Part shown: positions 16,071-24,737 of the stretch, in pieces
Position numbering within the stretch: position 1 is the first letter of the stretch
Layout: every line of letters begins with the position of its first letter
Source: BOG-908 sp965198855
Lineage (GTDB): Bacteria > Pseudomonadota > Alphaproteobacteria > Acetobacterales > Acetobacteraceae
Assembly (NCBI GenBank): GCA_965198855.1
Contig: CBDAPZ010000002.1
Span: 1,550,001-1,614,000 of the forward strand
Direction: 5' to 3'
DNA length: 64,000 bases
Translations under genes and position numbers: made by a program
The notes under the pieces: generated by a model
Database searches by the model: none
Told to the model about the DNA's origin: nothing
Seen by the model: only the letters and a program-made list of their open reading frames with translations

Positions 16071-17177
16071 CTATTCACCGATATCTGAGATACGGGTCCA
16101 ACGCCGTTCCAGCGACGACACTCTGATGGCCTCCTGAATGCGTTCCACCTGCCAGGCCTGTGCGAAATCGGGCGCGGCACGGCGTTCGCCACGGATCGCC
16201 TGCATCATGGCGCGCATCGAGAGCGCCATCGGGTAGGCGGGCGCCATCGGAAAATCCGCGGCAATGGTGACAGCCTTGCTGTGCAGCAGATGTTCGGGCA
16301 TCGGCACGCGTAGCATCTTGCCGCCGAGTTGTCCCGCCTCCAGCGTCGTATCTAGCGCAGTAGGAAACGAGGGTGCCTCCAGCTTCATGCGTCCACCGGC
16401 GCCGAACACGTCGAGCGACCAGCCCGGGCCGAGCGGCGCGTTCCAGCAGACCTGGAACTGGATCATCAGGCCGCTCGCAAACCGCAGCATCATGTTGGCG
16501 AAATCGTTGGTCTCAGCCGTGATCGTCTCGCCACCAGGCGCACGCCATTCATCGAGCAGCCGCGCGTCATGAGCGACCACTTCCTCCACATCGCCGAACA
16601 AAAAAACCAGCATATGCAGTGCGTGGCTGCCAAGATTGCGCACTGCGGAAACACCGAGCCCGGCTTGCGCGAACCAGTTGTACGGAAACTGCGGATTTAG
16701 CGTGTTGAACAACGACATGTTGAACACGCAGGTGCCGCCGAAGGCGCGGCCGAGATATCCCTCGTCGAGCATGCCCTTGGCTACCTGCAGCGCCGGCAGC
16801 CATTGCGCATAGGCATCCACCACGCCGACCATGCCGGTTGCTTTCCACGCATCGTGCAAGCGCCGTGCACCATCGAGCGAGGCGGCAAACGGGATAGCGT
16901 TATAGACGTGTTTGCCGTGTGCCAGGCAGGCCGGCACCATCCGCTCGCGCAGGCTGGGGCGGGTGCCGCAATCGATGATGTCGATATCCGGATCGGCCGC
17001 CATCGCCTCGGCGTCCCAGAACGGGCGTTCGATGCCGCACCGTGCAGCCGCGGCCTCCGCCGTCTCTCGCCGTGAGGTGCAGATCGCGGTAACCTCCACG
17101 CCGGGTATTGCGCGCCACCCTGGCAGATGCGCGAAGGCACCCCAGTTCGCACTGATGATGCCGACGCGCAAAGTCAT
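16071..17177 (-). CDS. Gfo/Idh/MocA family NAD(P)-dependent oxidoreductase
   Basis: 368 aa. The N-terminal Rossmann half begins LRVGIISANWGAFAHLPGW; the family normally has GxGxxG here, and this protein has SANWGA, so the dinucleotide loop is atypical. HGKHVYNAIPFA around residue 87 corresponds to the conserved EKPxA segment but lacks the usual Glu-Lys-Pro. The C-terminal half has the family's open-faced sheet. Predicted role is oxidation or reduction of a sugar- or polyol-like metabolite; the atypical motifs make the cofactor uncertain. It follows the lipoyl gene by 4 bp. Confidence 0.83.
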   Translation of the reverse strand: MTLRVGIISANWGAFAHLPGWRAIPGVEVTAICTSRRETAEAAAARCGIERPFWDAEAMAADPDIDIIDCGTRPSLRERMVPACLAHGKHVYNAIPFAASLDGARRLHDAWKATGMVGVVDAYAQWLPALQVAKGMLDEGYLGRAFGGTCVFNMSLFNTLNPQFPYNWFAQAGLGVSAVRNLGSHALHMLVFLFGDVEEVVAHDARLLDEWRAPGGETITAETNDFANMMLRFASGLMIQFQVCWNAPLGPGWSLDVFGAGGRMKLEAPSFPTALDTTLEAGQLGGKMLRVPMPEHLLHSKAVTIAADFPMAPAYPMALSMRAMMQAIRGERRAAPDFAQAWQVERIQEAIRVSSLERRWTRISDIGE

Positions 17178-17181
17178 TGCC

Positions 17182-17412
17182 TTACTCTATCGTGCCGAGA
17201 ACGGTGCCCACTTCGTAGATCTCGCCAGGTGCGGCCAGGATTTTTAACGTGCCGCTCGCCGGCGACTCCACTTCGTTGGCCGATTTCTCCGCCTCCAGCA
17301 GAAACAACGGCTGGCCCTCGGCGATCTGCGCGCCATCTTCGGCAAGCCACTCCTTCAGCTCACCCTCATTCATCGAAAAGCCGATTTTCGGCAGCAGGAT
17401 TTCGGTCGGCAT
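17182..17412 (-). CDS. Stand-alone lipoyl/biotinyl-domain protein
   Basis: 76 aa, essentially a single lipoyl domain. The attachment lysine is K43 in LEAEKSANEVESPASG; the partner half is PAPGEIYEVG-like sequence near residue 61. In 2-oxoacid dehydrogenase complexes this domain is the N-terminus of the E2 acyltransferase, but here no catalytic core follows: the gene ends 5 bp before the oxidoreductase. It sits 3 bp after E1 beta, so it is surely made with E1 and probably carries the acyl group as a free swinging-arm protein (inference). Confidence 0.88.
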   Translation of the reverse strand: MPTEILLPKIGFSMNEGELKEWLAEDGAQIAEGQPLFLLEAEKSANEVESPASGTLKILAAPGEIYEVGTVLGTIE

Positions 17413-17415
17413 GGT

Positions 17416-18447
17416 TCAGTCATATCCCTTGACGAGCGCTAAGGCGGCAGCGGCGATCCGCGCCGCATTCGGTTTATGTGCGGTCTCGAGCGGCTTGGAG
17501 AACGGCACCGGATTGAACGGCGCGCCGACACGCCCCACCGGCGCCTTCAGCTTGCCGAACAGCTTTTCGCTCACCAAAGCCGCGATCTCCGCGCCGACGC
17601 CAAACGGCACCACCGCTTCATGCACCACCAGCAGGCGCCCGGTCTTTGCCACCTCCGCCAGTACCGTCGCCTGGTCCCAGGGTGCGATCGTGCGCAGATC
17701 GACCAGCCCGGCCTGGATGCCGGCCTCAGCCAACGTGGCCAGCGCCGCCTGGCATTCCAGCACCATGCCGGCATAACTCACGATGGTGAGGTCAGTACCT
17801 TCAGCCACGATCCGTGCTTTGCCGAGCGGCACGCGATACCCTGTCTCGGGCCGCGCTCCCGGATTCCAGTAGATCGGCATATTCTCGACAAAGATAACCG
17901 GATCCGGATCATCAATCGCGGAACGCATCAGCCCGTACGCATCCATCGGGTTGGACGGGATGACCACCTTCAACCCCGCCGTATGTGCGAACCACGCCTC
18001 GAAAAAATCCGCATGCTGGCCGCCGGTGGAGAACCCGGCGCCCGTCATGGTGCGGATCACGATCGGCACGTTGGTCTGGCCGCCGGACATGTAGCGCAGC
18101 TTGGCGGCATGGTTGACGATCATGTCCATCGCTACCGTGGTGAAATTCATCAGCATGATTTCCGCCACCACCTTGTAGCCGACCAGGCTCGCCCCGATCG
18201 CCGCCCCGATGATCGCCTGCTCGGAGATCGGCGTGGAGCGCACGCGGTCTCCGCCGAACCGCGTCGACAATCCTTTCGTTACACCAACGACGCCGCCTTC
18301 TTCCGGGTCGGCCACATCTTCGCCCAGCACGAGGATCTTGGAATCGTCTGCCATCGCATCGCCCAATGCGAGGTTCAGCGCTTCCAGCATGGTGGCAGGT
18401 TTGGCGGCTTTCTCGGTCGCCCGGGCGGGCGCGCTCGCCTCGCTCAT
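17416..18447 (-). CDS. 2-oxoacid (acetoin/pyruvate-type) dehydrogenase E1 component, beta subunit
   Basis: 343 aa transketolase-like beta subunit. Conserved blocks: LGEDVADPEEGGVVGVTKGL (about residue 41), TPISEQAIIGAAIGASLVG, the AKLRYMSGGQ region near 120, and the C-terminal LVVHEAVVPFGVGAEIAAL. With E1 alpha it forms the TPP-dependent alpha2beta2 heterotetramer that decarboxylates a 2-oxoacid or acetoin and acylates a lipoyl arm. The ATG overlaps the E1 alpha stop by 4 bp. The first ~18 residues are an Ala-rich extension. Confidence 0.9.
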   Translation of the reverse strand: MSEASAPARATEKAAKPATMLEALNLALGDAMADDSKILVLGEDVADPEEGGVVGVTKGLSTRFGGDRVRSTPISEQAIIGAAIGASLVGYKVVAEIMLMNFTTVAMDMIVNHAAKLRYMSGGQTNVPIVIRTMTGAGFSTGGQHADFFEAWFAHTAGLKVVIPSNPMDAYGLMRSAIDDPDPVIFVENMPIYWNPGARPETGYRVPLGKARIVAEGTDLTIVSYAGMVLECQAALATLAEAGIQAGLVDLRTIAPWDQATVLAEVAKTGRLLVVHEAVVPFGVGAEIAALVSEKLFGKLKAPVGRVGAPFNPVPFSKPLETAHKPNAARIAAAALALVKGYD

Positions 18448-19457
18448 GCGGCTTCTCCATAGACGTCAGTGGATAGTTCCTCGAGCCCAGGATAGGGCTG
18501 GTCGAGCGCGTAGGCGATGGCGTCCTCGATTTCCGCCTCAGCCGCCGATTCATAGCCGGCAAGCTCTTCTTCGGTGGCGTTGCCATCGGCGATCAGCTTA
18601 GCGCGGAGGATCGGGTAGGGGTCTTTGGCGACCCAGCCGGCCTTGTAGGCCTTGTCCATGTAGCGGTCGGCATCGCCGAACACGTGGCCATGAAAACGGA
18701 ATGTCATCGCCTCGATCAGGGTGGGCCCTTCGCCGGCGCGTGCGCGCTCCACCGCCTCGCGTGCCGCGCCATACATCGCCTCCGGATCATTGCCATCGAC
18801 ATGGATGCCCGCCATCCCATAGGCCGCTGCGCGGTCGGAGATGCGCGCCACCGGTGTCGATTTCTCGTAGGAGGTATGCTCGCCCCAGCGATTGTTCTGG
18901 CACAGGAAGATCACCGGCAGCTTCCAGATCGAAGCCAGGTTCAGCGATTCATGGAACGCACCGATATTGGTCGCACCATCGCCGAACGTCGCCACCGCCA
19001 CTCGGCCGTCCTTGGCGATCTGCGATCCCCAGGCCAGGCCGTTGGCAATCGGCATCGAGGAGCCGACGATGCCGGTGGTGACCATGATCCCCTTGGACGG
19101 ATAGGTGAGATGCATCGGGCCGCCCTTGCCCTTGCAGGTTCCCCCCGCGCGCCCGGCGATCTCGGCCCACAGATCCTTGGGCGGCAGGCCCTTGGCTAGG
19201 ATGTCGTGAATGCCGCGATAGATGGTGCAGAGATAGTCCTGGTCGGTGAGGTTCACCGACATGGCGGCCGGGATCACTTCCTGCCCGCGATAGCTATAAT
19301 ACGGCATCAGCAGGCGGCCGGTGGTGATCACCTTGCGGCTGCGCTCATCATTGGCCTTCAGCAGCGCCATCCGGCGGAACATCTCCACCTGCGTCGCCGC
19401 ATCCGGCTTGTAGCTGTTCGTCAGCATCGGCGTCCCCCATCCGTCCGTCACGGGCAT
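18444..19457 (-). CDS. 2-oxoacid (acetoin/pyruvate-type) dehydrogenase E1 component, alpha subunit
   Basis: 337 aa. The TPP-binding motif runs from FGDGATN (about residue 158) to CQNNRWG (about 187). SYRGQEV and the phosphorylation-loop-like RFHGHVFGDADRY are also conserved; SRGG-like sequence is replaced by KGKGGPMH. Similar to AcoA and to PdhA. The gene pairs with E1 beta (4-bp overlap) and a free lipoyl protein, with no E2 or E3 in the cluster. ATG 19457 is used; an ATG ten codons later is possible. Confidence 0.9.
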   Translation of the reverse strand: MPVTDGWGTPMLTNSYKPDAATQVEMFRRMALLKANDERSRKVITTGRLLMPYYSYRGQEVIPAAMSVNLTDQDYLCTIYRGIHDILAKGLPPKDLWAEIAGRAGGTCKGKGGPMHLTYPSKGIMVTTGIVGSSMPIANGLAWGSQIAKDGRVAVATFGDGATNIGAFHESLNLASIWKLPVIFLCQNNRWGEHTSYEKSTPVARISDRAAAYGMAGIHVDGNDPEAMYGAAREAVERARAGEGPTLIEAMTFRFHGHVFGDADRYMDKAYKAGWVAKDPYPILRAKLIADGNATEEELAGYESAAEAEIEDAIAYALDQPYPGLEELSTDVYGEAA

Positions 19458-19577
19458 TTGTTGCCCGCATGGTAGGACGGAGGCGCCGGTTTATCGAGGC
19501 GGCCGTTCGGGAAGTCTGCCCAACATCGCGGAGCCGATGGCTAACCCCGCGCCTTCCTAGGGTAGGCTAAAGGCCGC

Positions 19578-20492
19578 CTACTTGAGCTGTCCGGGGATAT
19601 GCTCCTCATGGTGCTCAAGATACCACGCAGCCATCTCCTCCCGTTTTGGCCACCACACGTCCGATTTGCCGAGCACGTGCTCAATGAACTGCCGCAGCGC
19701 CCGCACCCGATGCGCACGGCCCGACACGTGCGGATGCAGCCCCACATTCATGATGCGCCCGGTCTTTGCACCTTCCTCATACAGCACATCGAATTCCTCG
19801 ATCAGCGCATCGCGGAACTGATCCGTCGTGAAATTCTTCCGCGTGATGAAGGTAAAATCGTTTATCTCATTGGAGTACGGCGTTGCCACGATCGGCCCAT
19901 GCGGCGTCCGCAGCAGAAAGGGCTGATCATCGTTCATGATGTCGCAGTAGAAGGTGCAGCCCGCTTCGGCCAGGATATCGGCCGTCTGCAGCGTGCCGCG
20001 CAGGCTGGAGGAGAGCCAGCCTTTCGACTTGCGTCCCGTATATTGCTCGAATTTCTCAAGCGTCCGCAGCACCACCTCGCGCTCCTTCGCGGGATCGCGC
20101 GCGAAATCGGTCAGCAGCTCGCCCTGTTCCCAATTATGCGCAAGCAGCTCCCAGCCGCGTTCCAGGCAGCCATCCACCATCTCGCGCCGACGATCGAAAG
20201 TCACCGCATTGGTGGTGCAGGAGGCCTGCACGCCCAGTGAATCGAAGAGCTCGTAAAGCCGCCACAATCCCACCCGCTGGCCATATTCACGCCAGGTATA
20301 ATTCGGAAAATCCGGCGTATCGCCCGGCAGGATATCCGGCAGGATCGAGGGTCCGCCTGCATAATACGGTTTTGTCGTCGGCTTGGTGATATCCCACGTC
20401 TCAAGATTGAAGGTGAGCACGACTGCGACGCGGGCGCCGTTTGGCCAGCGAAGCGGATTGCGTTTCGGCAGCGGTATGTAATCGTATTCCAT
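19578..20492 (-). CDS. Polysaccharide deacetylase family protein (PuuE/allantoinase-like)
   Basis: 304 aa NodB-homology (CE4-like) fold. Recognisable blocks are VVLTFNLETWD at about residues 25-35, where secreted deacetylases carry the metal-binding Asp pair, then the active-site HNWEQGELL near residue 119, and LHPHVSGRAHRV near 253, which supplies the other His. No signal peptide is present, so it is cytoplasmic, and the layout fits the PuuE allantoinase-like amidohydrolase branch acting on a small cyclic amide rather than a polysaccharide (inference). It lies 9 bp after the racemase-family gene. Confidence 0.82.
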   Translation of the reverse strand: MEYDYIPLPKRNPLRWPNGARVAVVLTFNLETWDITKPTTKPYYAGGPSILPDILPGDTPDFPNYTWREYGQRVGLWRLYELFDSLGVQASCTTNAVTFDRRREMVDGCLERGWELLAHNWEQGELLTDFARDPAKEREVVLRTLEKFEQYTGRKSKGWLSSSLRGTLQTADILAEAGCTFYCDIMNDDQPFLLRTPHGPIVATPYSNEINDFTFITRKNFTTDQFRDALIEEFDVLYEEGAKTGRIMNVGLHPHVSGRAHRVRALRQFIEHVLGKSDVWWPKREEMAAWYLEHHEEHIPGQLK

Positions 20493-20501
20493 GTCCGGTC
20501 C

Positions 20502-21248
20502 TCAATGCTCGAGCAGAAGGCGGCCGAAACCGTCGATCTTGTCGGTGATGCCCATGCGCCGCAACGCATGCCAGTATGTTGCCGTATTGATCGCGATCAC
20601 CGGCTTTTCCAGCCACATCTCCGCACGCGCCGCAACCGCTGCAAACGCAAGGTTGGTGCCACATTGCACGATCGCATCCACTCCTTCGGAAACCTCCTGT
20701 GCCGCCCTTTTGAGTGTGGCAGGTGTCTCATGTGCGATCATCATCGGCGAGGGGCTTTTCAGCCCTTTCAGATGCACCACCTCGTAACCGAGATCGGTAA
20801 AATACCGCCGCACCTGCTCGTCCGCTACCGGCATATACGGTGTGACAATACCAAGCTTTCGAATGCCGCCATAGGCCTGCATCGCCGCGTCCAGCGCAGA
20901 AGATCCCATGATCACCGGCTTGCCGCCGGTGCGTTCTTCCAGCGACCGCTGCAGCCTGTCTGCACCATCGCTGCCGTCCCAGAACGTCTCGGCCGACATG
21001 CCCATCACCACGCAATCCGGCGACATGGTCATCGCGACATCTACAGACCCTAGTGTGGCGCCGCGTATGTTCTGCAGCATCTCCATGAAGCTGGCATCGT
21101 CGGTAACTTTGGTGTCGGGAATTGGGATACGGCAGAAATGGTTGGTGACACCGATCGGCCGCATATCGTCATATTCGGGCTGGACGCTTGTATTCGTCGA
21201 CGGCGCGAGGACGGCGAACTTCGCCCTCCAACCCAGAGAATCCACCAT
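20502..21248 (-). CDS. Asp/Glu racemase-maleate isomerase superfamily protein
   Basis: 248 aa. Starts WRAKFAVLAPSTNTSVQPEYD, the canonical maleate cis-trans isomerase/arylmalonate decarboxylase opening (the PSxN segment). Two cysteine positions typical of the superfamily are PDCVVMGMSAE near residue 78 and IVQCGTNLA near 196; the second aligns with the conserved catalytic Cys, the first is shifted. Likely reactions: maleate to fumarate isomerisation or a related racemisation/decarboxylation. ATG 21248 has GGGAGAG upstream; an in-frame GTG/ATG further up would add 19 unlikely residues. Confidence 0.82.
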   Translation of the reverse strand: MVDSLGWRAKFAVLAPSTNTSVQPEYDDMRPIGVTNHFCRIPIPDTKVTDDASFMEMLQNIRGATLGSVDVAMTMSPDCVVMGMSAETFWDGSDGADRLQRSLEERTGGKPVIMGSSALDAAMQAYGGIRKLGIVTPYMPVADEQVRRYFTDLGYEVVHLKGLKSPSPMMIAHETPATLKRAAQEVSEGVDAIVQCGTNLAFAAVAARAEMWLEKPVIAINTATYWHALRRMGITDKIDGFGRLLLEH

Positions 21249-21356
21249 GTTGCATCTCTCCCGCGGCAGGCACCGAACCCTGCGCCGCGCCCGTGGCGGG
21301 CGCAAGCGCAGGCCAGGCCCTATCCGTCAGGCGACCATGATCCCGCGTGCAGGAAA

Positions 21357-22142
21357 TCAGTGGGTGATGCGCGCCGCAGCAAGGTCCCTGGATATGTTTT
21401 CGGCGGTTTCGCGTATGGCAGGGAAAAAACTCTCGATAGCGTGCGGCAATGTCATCGTCGAACAGAAAAACGCAAGCGTCACCGTGCCTTCGCAATTCTT
21501 TCCGCCCATGATCGGCACCGAGATCGCCGACGTCTTTCCCGGATTGGCGGTATGCTTGAGCCGATCCTGAATGCTGTAGCCTTTTTCGCGTATATCCGAG
21601 AGCACCGCCTGTAGCCGTGGCACCAGCCGCGGCGCATTCGCAGCATTCGTGCGACGCACATGCTCGAGCACCTCTTCCTGCTCGGTCTCGTCGCTGAACG
21701 CGATATAAGCCTTCCCGCTGGAGGAATCGAGCAACGGCAGCGTGTATCCCGGGTGATAGACGTTCAGCGTGAACGGTGCGATCGCATGCGTCGACTCTCG
21801 CAGCATCATGCTCATGCCCACACGCGTGCATACGCTGATCGGCCAGCGCAGATCACGCGTGAGATTGACGATGTGCCGGCGCGAGACCTCCGCCAGCGTG
21901 TCCTCTTCCTGGAACCCCACGCTCAGCGTGGTCACCAGCCTAGTCGGCCGGTAATGCTTGCGGGTCGCTTCGCGTTCGATCATGCCGGATTCGATCAGCG
22001 TCTCGACGATGCGGAATGCTGTCGGATAGGGAAGGTCGGTATGCTTTGCAATCGCCATCATGCTCAGCGAGCGATGCTGGTTGACCGTCTGAAGCACCGT
22101 CAAGGCGCGGCTGATGGCGCGAATATTTCCGTCCGAGGCCAC
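21357..22142 (-). CDS. IclR family transcriptional regulator
   Basis: 261 aa. N-terminal winged helix (RAISRALTVLQTVNQHRSLSM then LPYPTAFRIVETLIESGMI) and a C-terminal GAF-like effector domain (about residues 85-250, including LDSSSGKAYIAF and KGYSIQDR). It heads the minus-strand locus and is divergent from the amidase gene across 250 bp, so it most likely regulates both directions. The sequence is of the MhpR-like aromatic-catabolism type (inference). Confidence 0.9.
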   Translation of the reverse strand: MASDGNIRAISRALTVLQTVNQHRSLSMMAIAKHTDLPYPTAFRIVETLIESGMIEREATRKHYRPTRLVTTLSVGFQEEDTLAEVSRRHIVNLTRDLRWPISVCTRVGMSMMLRESTHAIAPFTLNVYHPGYTLPLLDSSSGKAYIAFSDETEQEEVLEHVRRTNAANAPRLVPRLQAVLSDIREKGYSIQDRLKHTANPGKTSAISVPIMGGKNCEGTVTLAFFCSTMTLPHAIESFFPAIRETAENISRDLAAARITH

Positions 22143-22206
22143 GAGTGTCTCCTCCGTGCAAGGATTGAAGCGGGGCTAACCGGCTTGGTCGAGGTCGCCC
22201 AGGCTT

Positions 22207-22216
22207 TTGTATACAA
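22207..22216. promoter_or_regulatory. Palindrome TTGTATACAA in divergent intergenic region
   Basis: A perfect 10-bp palindrome in the gap between iclR and the amidase gene, 65 bp upstream of iclR. The sequence type is often a GntR- or IclR-class operator core; assignment is inference. Confidence 0.4.
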
Positions 22217-22364
22217 GCAATACCCGTGCCATATCACTTGTCGAGGAGGAAGCCAAAATCCGCACCGCGGACAGAACGCGCATATGCATTTCACTTGCCT
22301 ATAAAATACGCGATGGCAAGAAAGTTGGAGCGCTGCGAGGCAATGTCTCCACGGCATGAGGGAT

Positions 22365-22374
22365 ATCACGTGAT
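22365..22374. promoter_or_regulatory. Palindrome ATCACGTGAT upstream of amidase start
   Basis: A perfect 10-bp palindrome ending 18 bp before the ATG at 22393. Its location overlaps where a repressor would block transcription or translation of the amidase gene. No binding protein can be named. Confidence 0.35.
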
Positions 22375-22392
22375 CCACGCGCGAGCGACGCG

Positions 22393-23031
22393 ATGAACGA
22401 GGCCAGCATGCTCTCCCTGGAGACGGATTATGCAAAAGCGGGCTTCGGCGGCCGCCTTGTTGCCGGCACCAAACCGGTTCTGCTGATTGTCGATATATGC
22501 ATGGCTTATCTCGATCCCGCGTCGCCGCTCTACGCGGGGGTTGAGAGCGTCTTGATCTCCAACATAAATCTGGTGTCCGCCGCACGCGCGGCCGGCGTGC
22601 CGGTGATCTTCACCCGGGTCGTCTTCCACCCCAGCGGCAAGGATGGCGGCGTGTTCTTTCGAAAAGTGCCGGCCCTGAAAGCCTTCTTGCAGGGTTCGCC
22701 GTTAGCCGAATTCCACCCAGATCTCACGCCTGACGCTGGAGATATCGTCGTCACCAAGCAATATGCCTCCGCCTTCTTCGGCACGTCGCTCGCCTCGACA
22801 TTGTATGCAATGGGTTCGGACACCGTGCTGATCACTGGCTTCTCCACCTCAGGCTGCGTCCGCGCCTCCGCCCTGGACGCGCTGCAGCATGGATTCATAC
22901 CCTTCGTGGTAAAGGAAGCTTGCGGCGACCGCGACGCTGGCGTTCAGCAAGCCAATCTTTTCGATCTCCAAGCCAAATATGCGGAGGTGGTGGCAGAGTC
23001 GGAGGCGATTGCTATTTTGAAAAAAGCATAA
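22393..23031 (+). CDS. Isochorismatase-family amidohydrolase (N-carbamoylsarcosine amidase/maleamate amidase type)
   Basis: 212 aa. The catalytic triad of cysteine hydrolases is complete: D34 in LIVDICMAY, K122 in VVTKQYASAFFGT, and C155 in GFSTSGCVRASALDA, the last being the signature of the CSHase/NicF branch rather than nicotinamidases. It hydrolyses a carbamoyl or amide bond. The neighbouring maleate isomerase-family gene makes a maleamate-like substrate attractive (inference). The start may be ATG 22408, which has GAGG 4 bp upstream, five residues shorter. Confidence 0.87.
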   Translation: MNEASMLSLETDYAKAGFGGRLVAGTKPVLLIVDICMAYLDPASPLYAGVESVLISNINLVSAARAAGVPVIFTRVVFHPSGKDGGVFFRKVPALKAFLQGSPLAEFHPDLTPDAGDIVVTKQYASAFFGTSLASTLYAMGSDTVLITGFSTSGCVRASALDALQHGFIPFVVKEACGDRDAGVQQANLFDLQAKYAEVVAESEAIAILKKA

Positions 23032-23033
23032 GC

Positions 23034-23106
23034 AAGCAAGGTTTCCGCAGATGACACAGATAAGGTCATCTACTTCTTATCTGCGACATCTGCGGAAACC
23101 TTGCTT
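23034..23106. repeat. R3 long inverted repeat, copy a (probable bidirectional terminator)
   Basis: 20-bp perfect arms: 23034-23053 and 23087-23106 (arm AAGCAAGGTTTCCGCAGATG). Inside, AGATAAG (23058-23064) pairs with CTTATCT (23076-23082), giving a 73-bp cruciform. It fills the gap between the convergent amidase and aldehyde dehydrogenase genes. The internal GATGACACAGAT recurs at 43282-43293 in the second copy. Confidence 0.85.
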
Positions 23107-23108
23107 TC

Positions 23109-24629
23109 CTATAGCACAGCACACACGGTTTTCCATTCCAGATAGCCATCCAGCGCCTGCCGCCCGGAATCACGTCCCCACCCGGACTGCTTCATTCCGC
23201 CGATCGGCAGCGCCGAATCATACATCAGGTGGCAATTGATCCAGATCGTCCCCGCCTTCAGGCTGCGCGAGACACGATGCGCATCCGAAAGGCTTTGCGT
23301 CCATACGCTCGCCGCCAGCCCATAATCGCTGTCATTGGCCGCATCCACGACGTCATCGAGCGAGTCATACGGCACAGCCACCAGCACCGGCCCGAAAACC
23401 TCCTCACGCATAATGGCCGAGTCCGGCGCACATCCCGCCACTACCGCCGGCGACACGAAGGTGCCGGCCTCGCCGCTCTGCGCGCCGCCGGTGATGACGC
23501 TCGCGCCCTGCTTTCGCGCCGCCTCCACATACCCCGCCACCTTGTCCGCCTGCCGGCGCGACACCAGCGGGCCCATCTGCACCGCCGGATCCAGCCCATG
23601 CCCGAGGCTCATCCCGGCGGCATAGGCGGCCACACCTTCGATTACCTGGTCGTATTTCGACCGGTGCACATACAGCCGCGACGCAGCCACACAGGTCTGT
23701 CCCGCATTGAAAAAGATTGCGTTGGCAACACCAGGTATCGCCAGATCCATGTCCGCGTCGGGCAGCACGATGGCCGGCGACTTGCCGCCAAGCTCCAGGC
23801 TCACACGCTTCAGATTGCCCTTCGCGGCGTCCAGGATGGTGCGACCCGTCGCCGTCGATCCGGTGAACGCCACCTTGTCCACGCCAGGGTGGGCGGCCAG
23901 CCACGCGCCCGCCTCGGCGCCATAGCCGGTCACCACGTTCAATACGCCATCCGGCAGGCCGGCCTCTGACATCAGCTCGGCCAGCCTCAACGCGGTCAAC
24001 GACGTGTCCTCCGCGGGCTTCAGCACCACCGTGCAGCCGGCGGCCAGTGCAGGCGCCAGTTTCATCGCCGTGAGCACCAGCGGCGAGTTCCACGGCACGA
24101 TGGCGGCGACCACGCCGACCGGCTCGCGCAACACCCAGGCCTGCACCTGCTTGCCCGCCGGCTGGTAATTGATGGAGGTGTCGATCACCCGTCCCTCGAT
24201 CGCCATCGCCTGGCCAGAGAAGAAGCGGAACTGGTTGATGGCGCCGGGTAACTCCGCCCATCGGCTGACAAAGAGCGGCTTGCCCTGGTCGAGCGTCTCC
24301 AACTCCGACAGCTCGTCGATATGCGTTTCCAGCAGATCCGCGATCGCCCATAGAATCTTCGCCCGCGCCAGCGGCGTCATGCCGGGCCATTCCCCTGCTG
24401 AAAAAGCCTTCTTGGCCGCCGTCACCGCCAGATCGACATCGCCTTTGCTCGCCCGCCCGACGCGCGCGAGCTCATGGCCGGTCGCCGGATCGATGGACGC
24501 GAAATCGCCGCCCATCGCCGCCACCCAGGCACCGCCGATCAGCAGTTTCTTGGCCGGCTCGGCCAGGAAAGCGCGCGCGCCCGGTGTGGCGGGCCAGAAT
24601 CGTGGCATTGCATCGTCCATACCGAACAT
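23109..24629 (-). CDS. Aldehyde dehydrogenase family protein
   Basis: 506 aa NAD(P)-dependent aldehyde dehydrogenase. Catalytic cysteine C313 is in NAGQTCVAASR; the general base Glu is in LELGGKSP (about residue 280); the cofactor loop is FTGSTATGR and the oxyanion Asn lies in VPWNSPL (about 180). It oxidises an aldehyde to the acid in the cytoplasm; the betaine-aldehyde/PuuC-like subclass is closest by eye. It converges on the amidase gene across the R3 inverted repeat, 2 bp from its stop. Confidence 0.93.
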   Translation of the reverse strand: MFGMDDAMPRFWPATPGARAFLAEPAKKLLIGGAWVAAMGGDFASIDPATGHELARVGRASKGDVDLAVTAAKKAFSAGEWPGMTPLARAKILWAIADLLETHIDELSELETLDQGKPLFVSRWAELPGAINQFRFFSGQAMAIEGRVIDTSINYQPAGKQVQAWVLREPVGVVAAIVPWNSPLVLTAMKLAPALAAGCTVVLKPAEDTSLTALRLAELMSEAGLPDGVLNVVTGYGAEAGAWLAAHPGVDKVAFTGSTATGRTILDAAKGNLKRVSLELGGKSPAIVLPDADMDLAIPGVANAIFFNAGQTCVAASRLYVHRSKYDQVIEGVAAYAAGMSLGHGLDPAVQMGPLVSRRQADKVAGYVEAARKQGASVITGGAQSGEAGTFVSPAVVAGCAPDSAIMREEVFGPVLVAVPYDSLDDVVDAANDSDYGLAASVWTQSLSDAHRVSRSLKAGTIWINCHLMYDSALPIGGMKQSGWGRDSGRQALDGYLEWKTVCAVL

Positions 24630-24737
24630 CTGGCTCCTGATGACATGCCAGCCTAAAGGCGACGCCCTGGTTGTGGCAGGCTTTTAGCGGGATATGACCG
24701 CAGAGCGAGAAGGCGGCCTTGCACACCGGCAGGCAGG

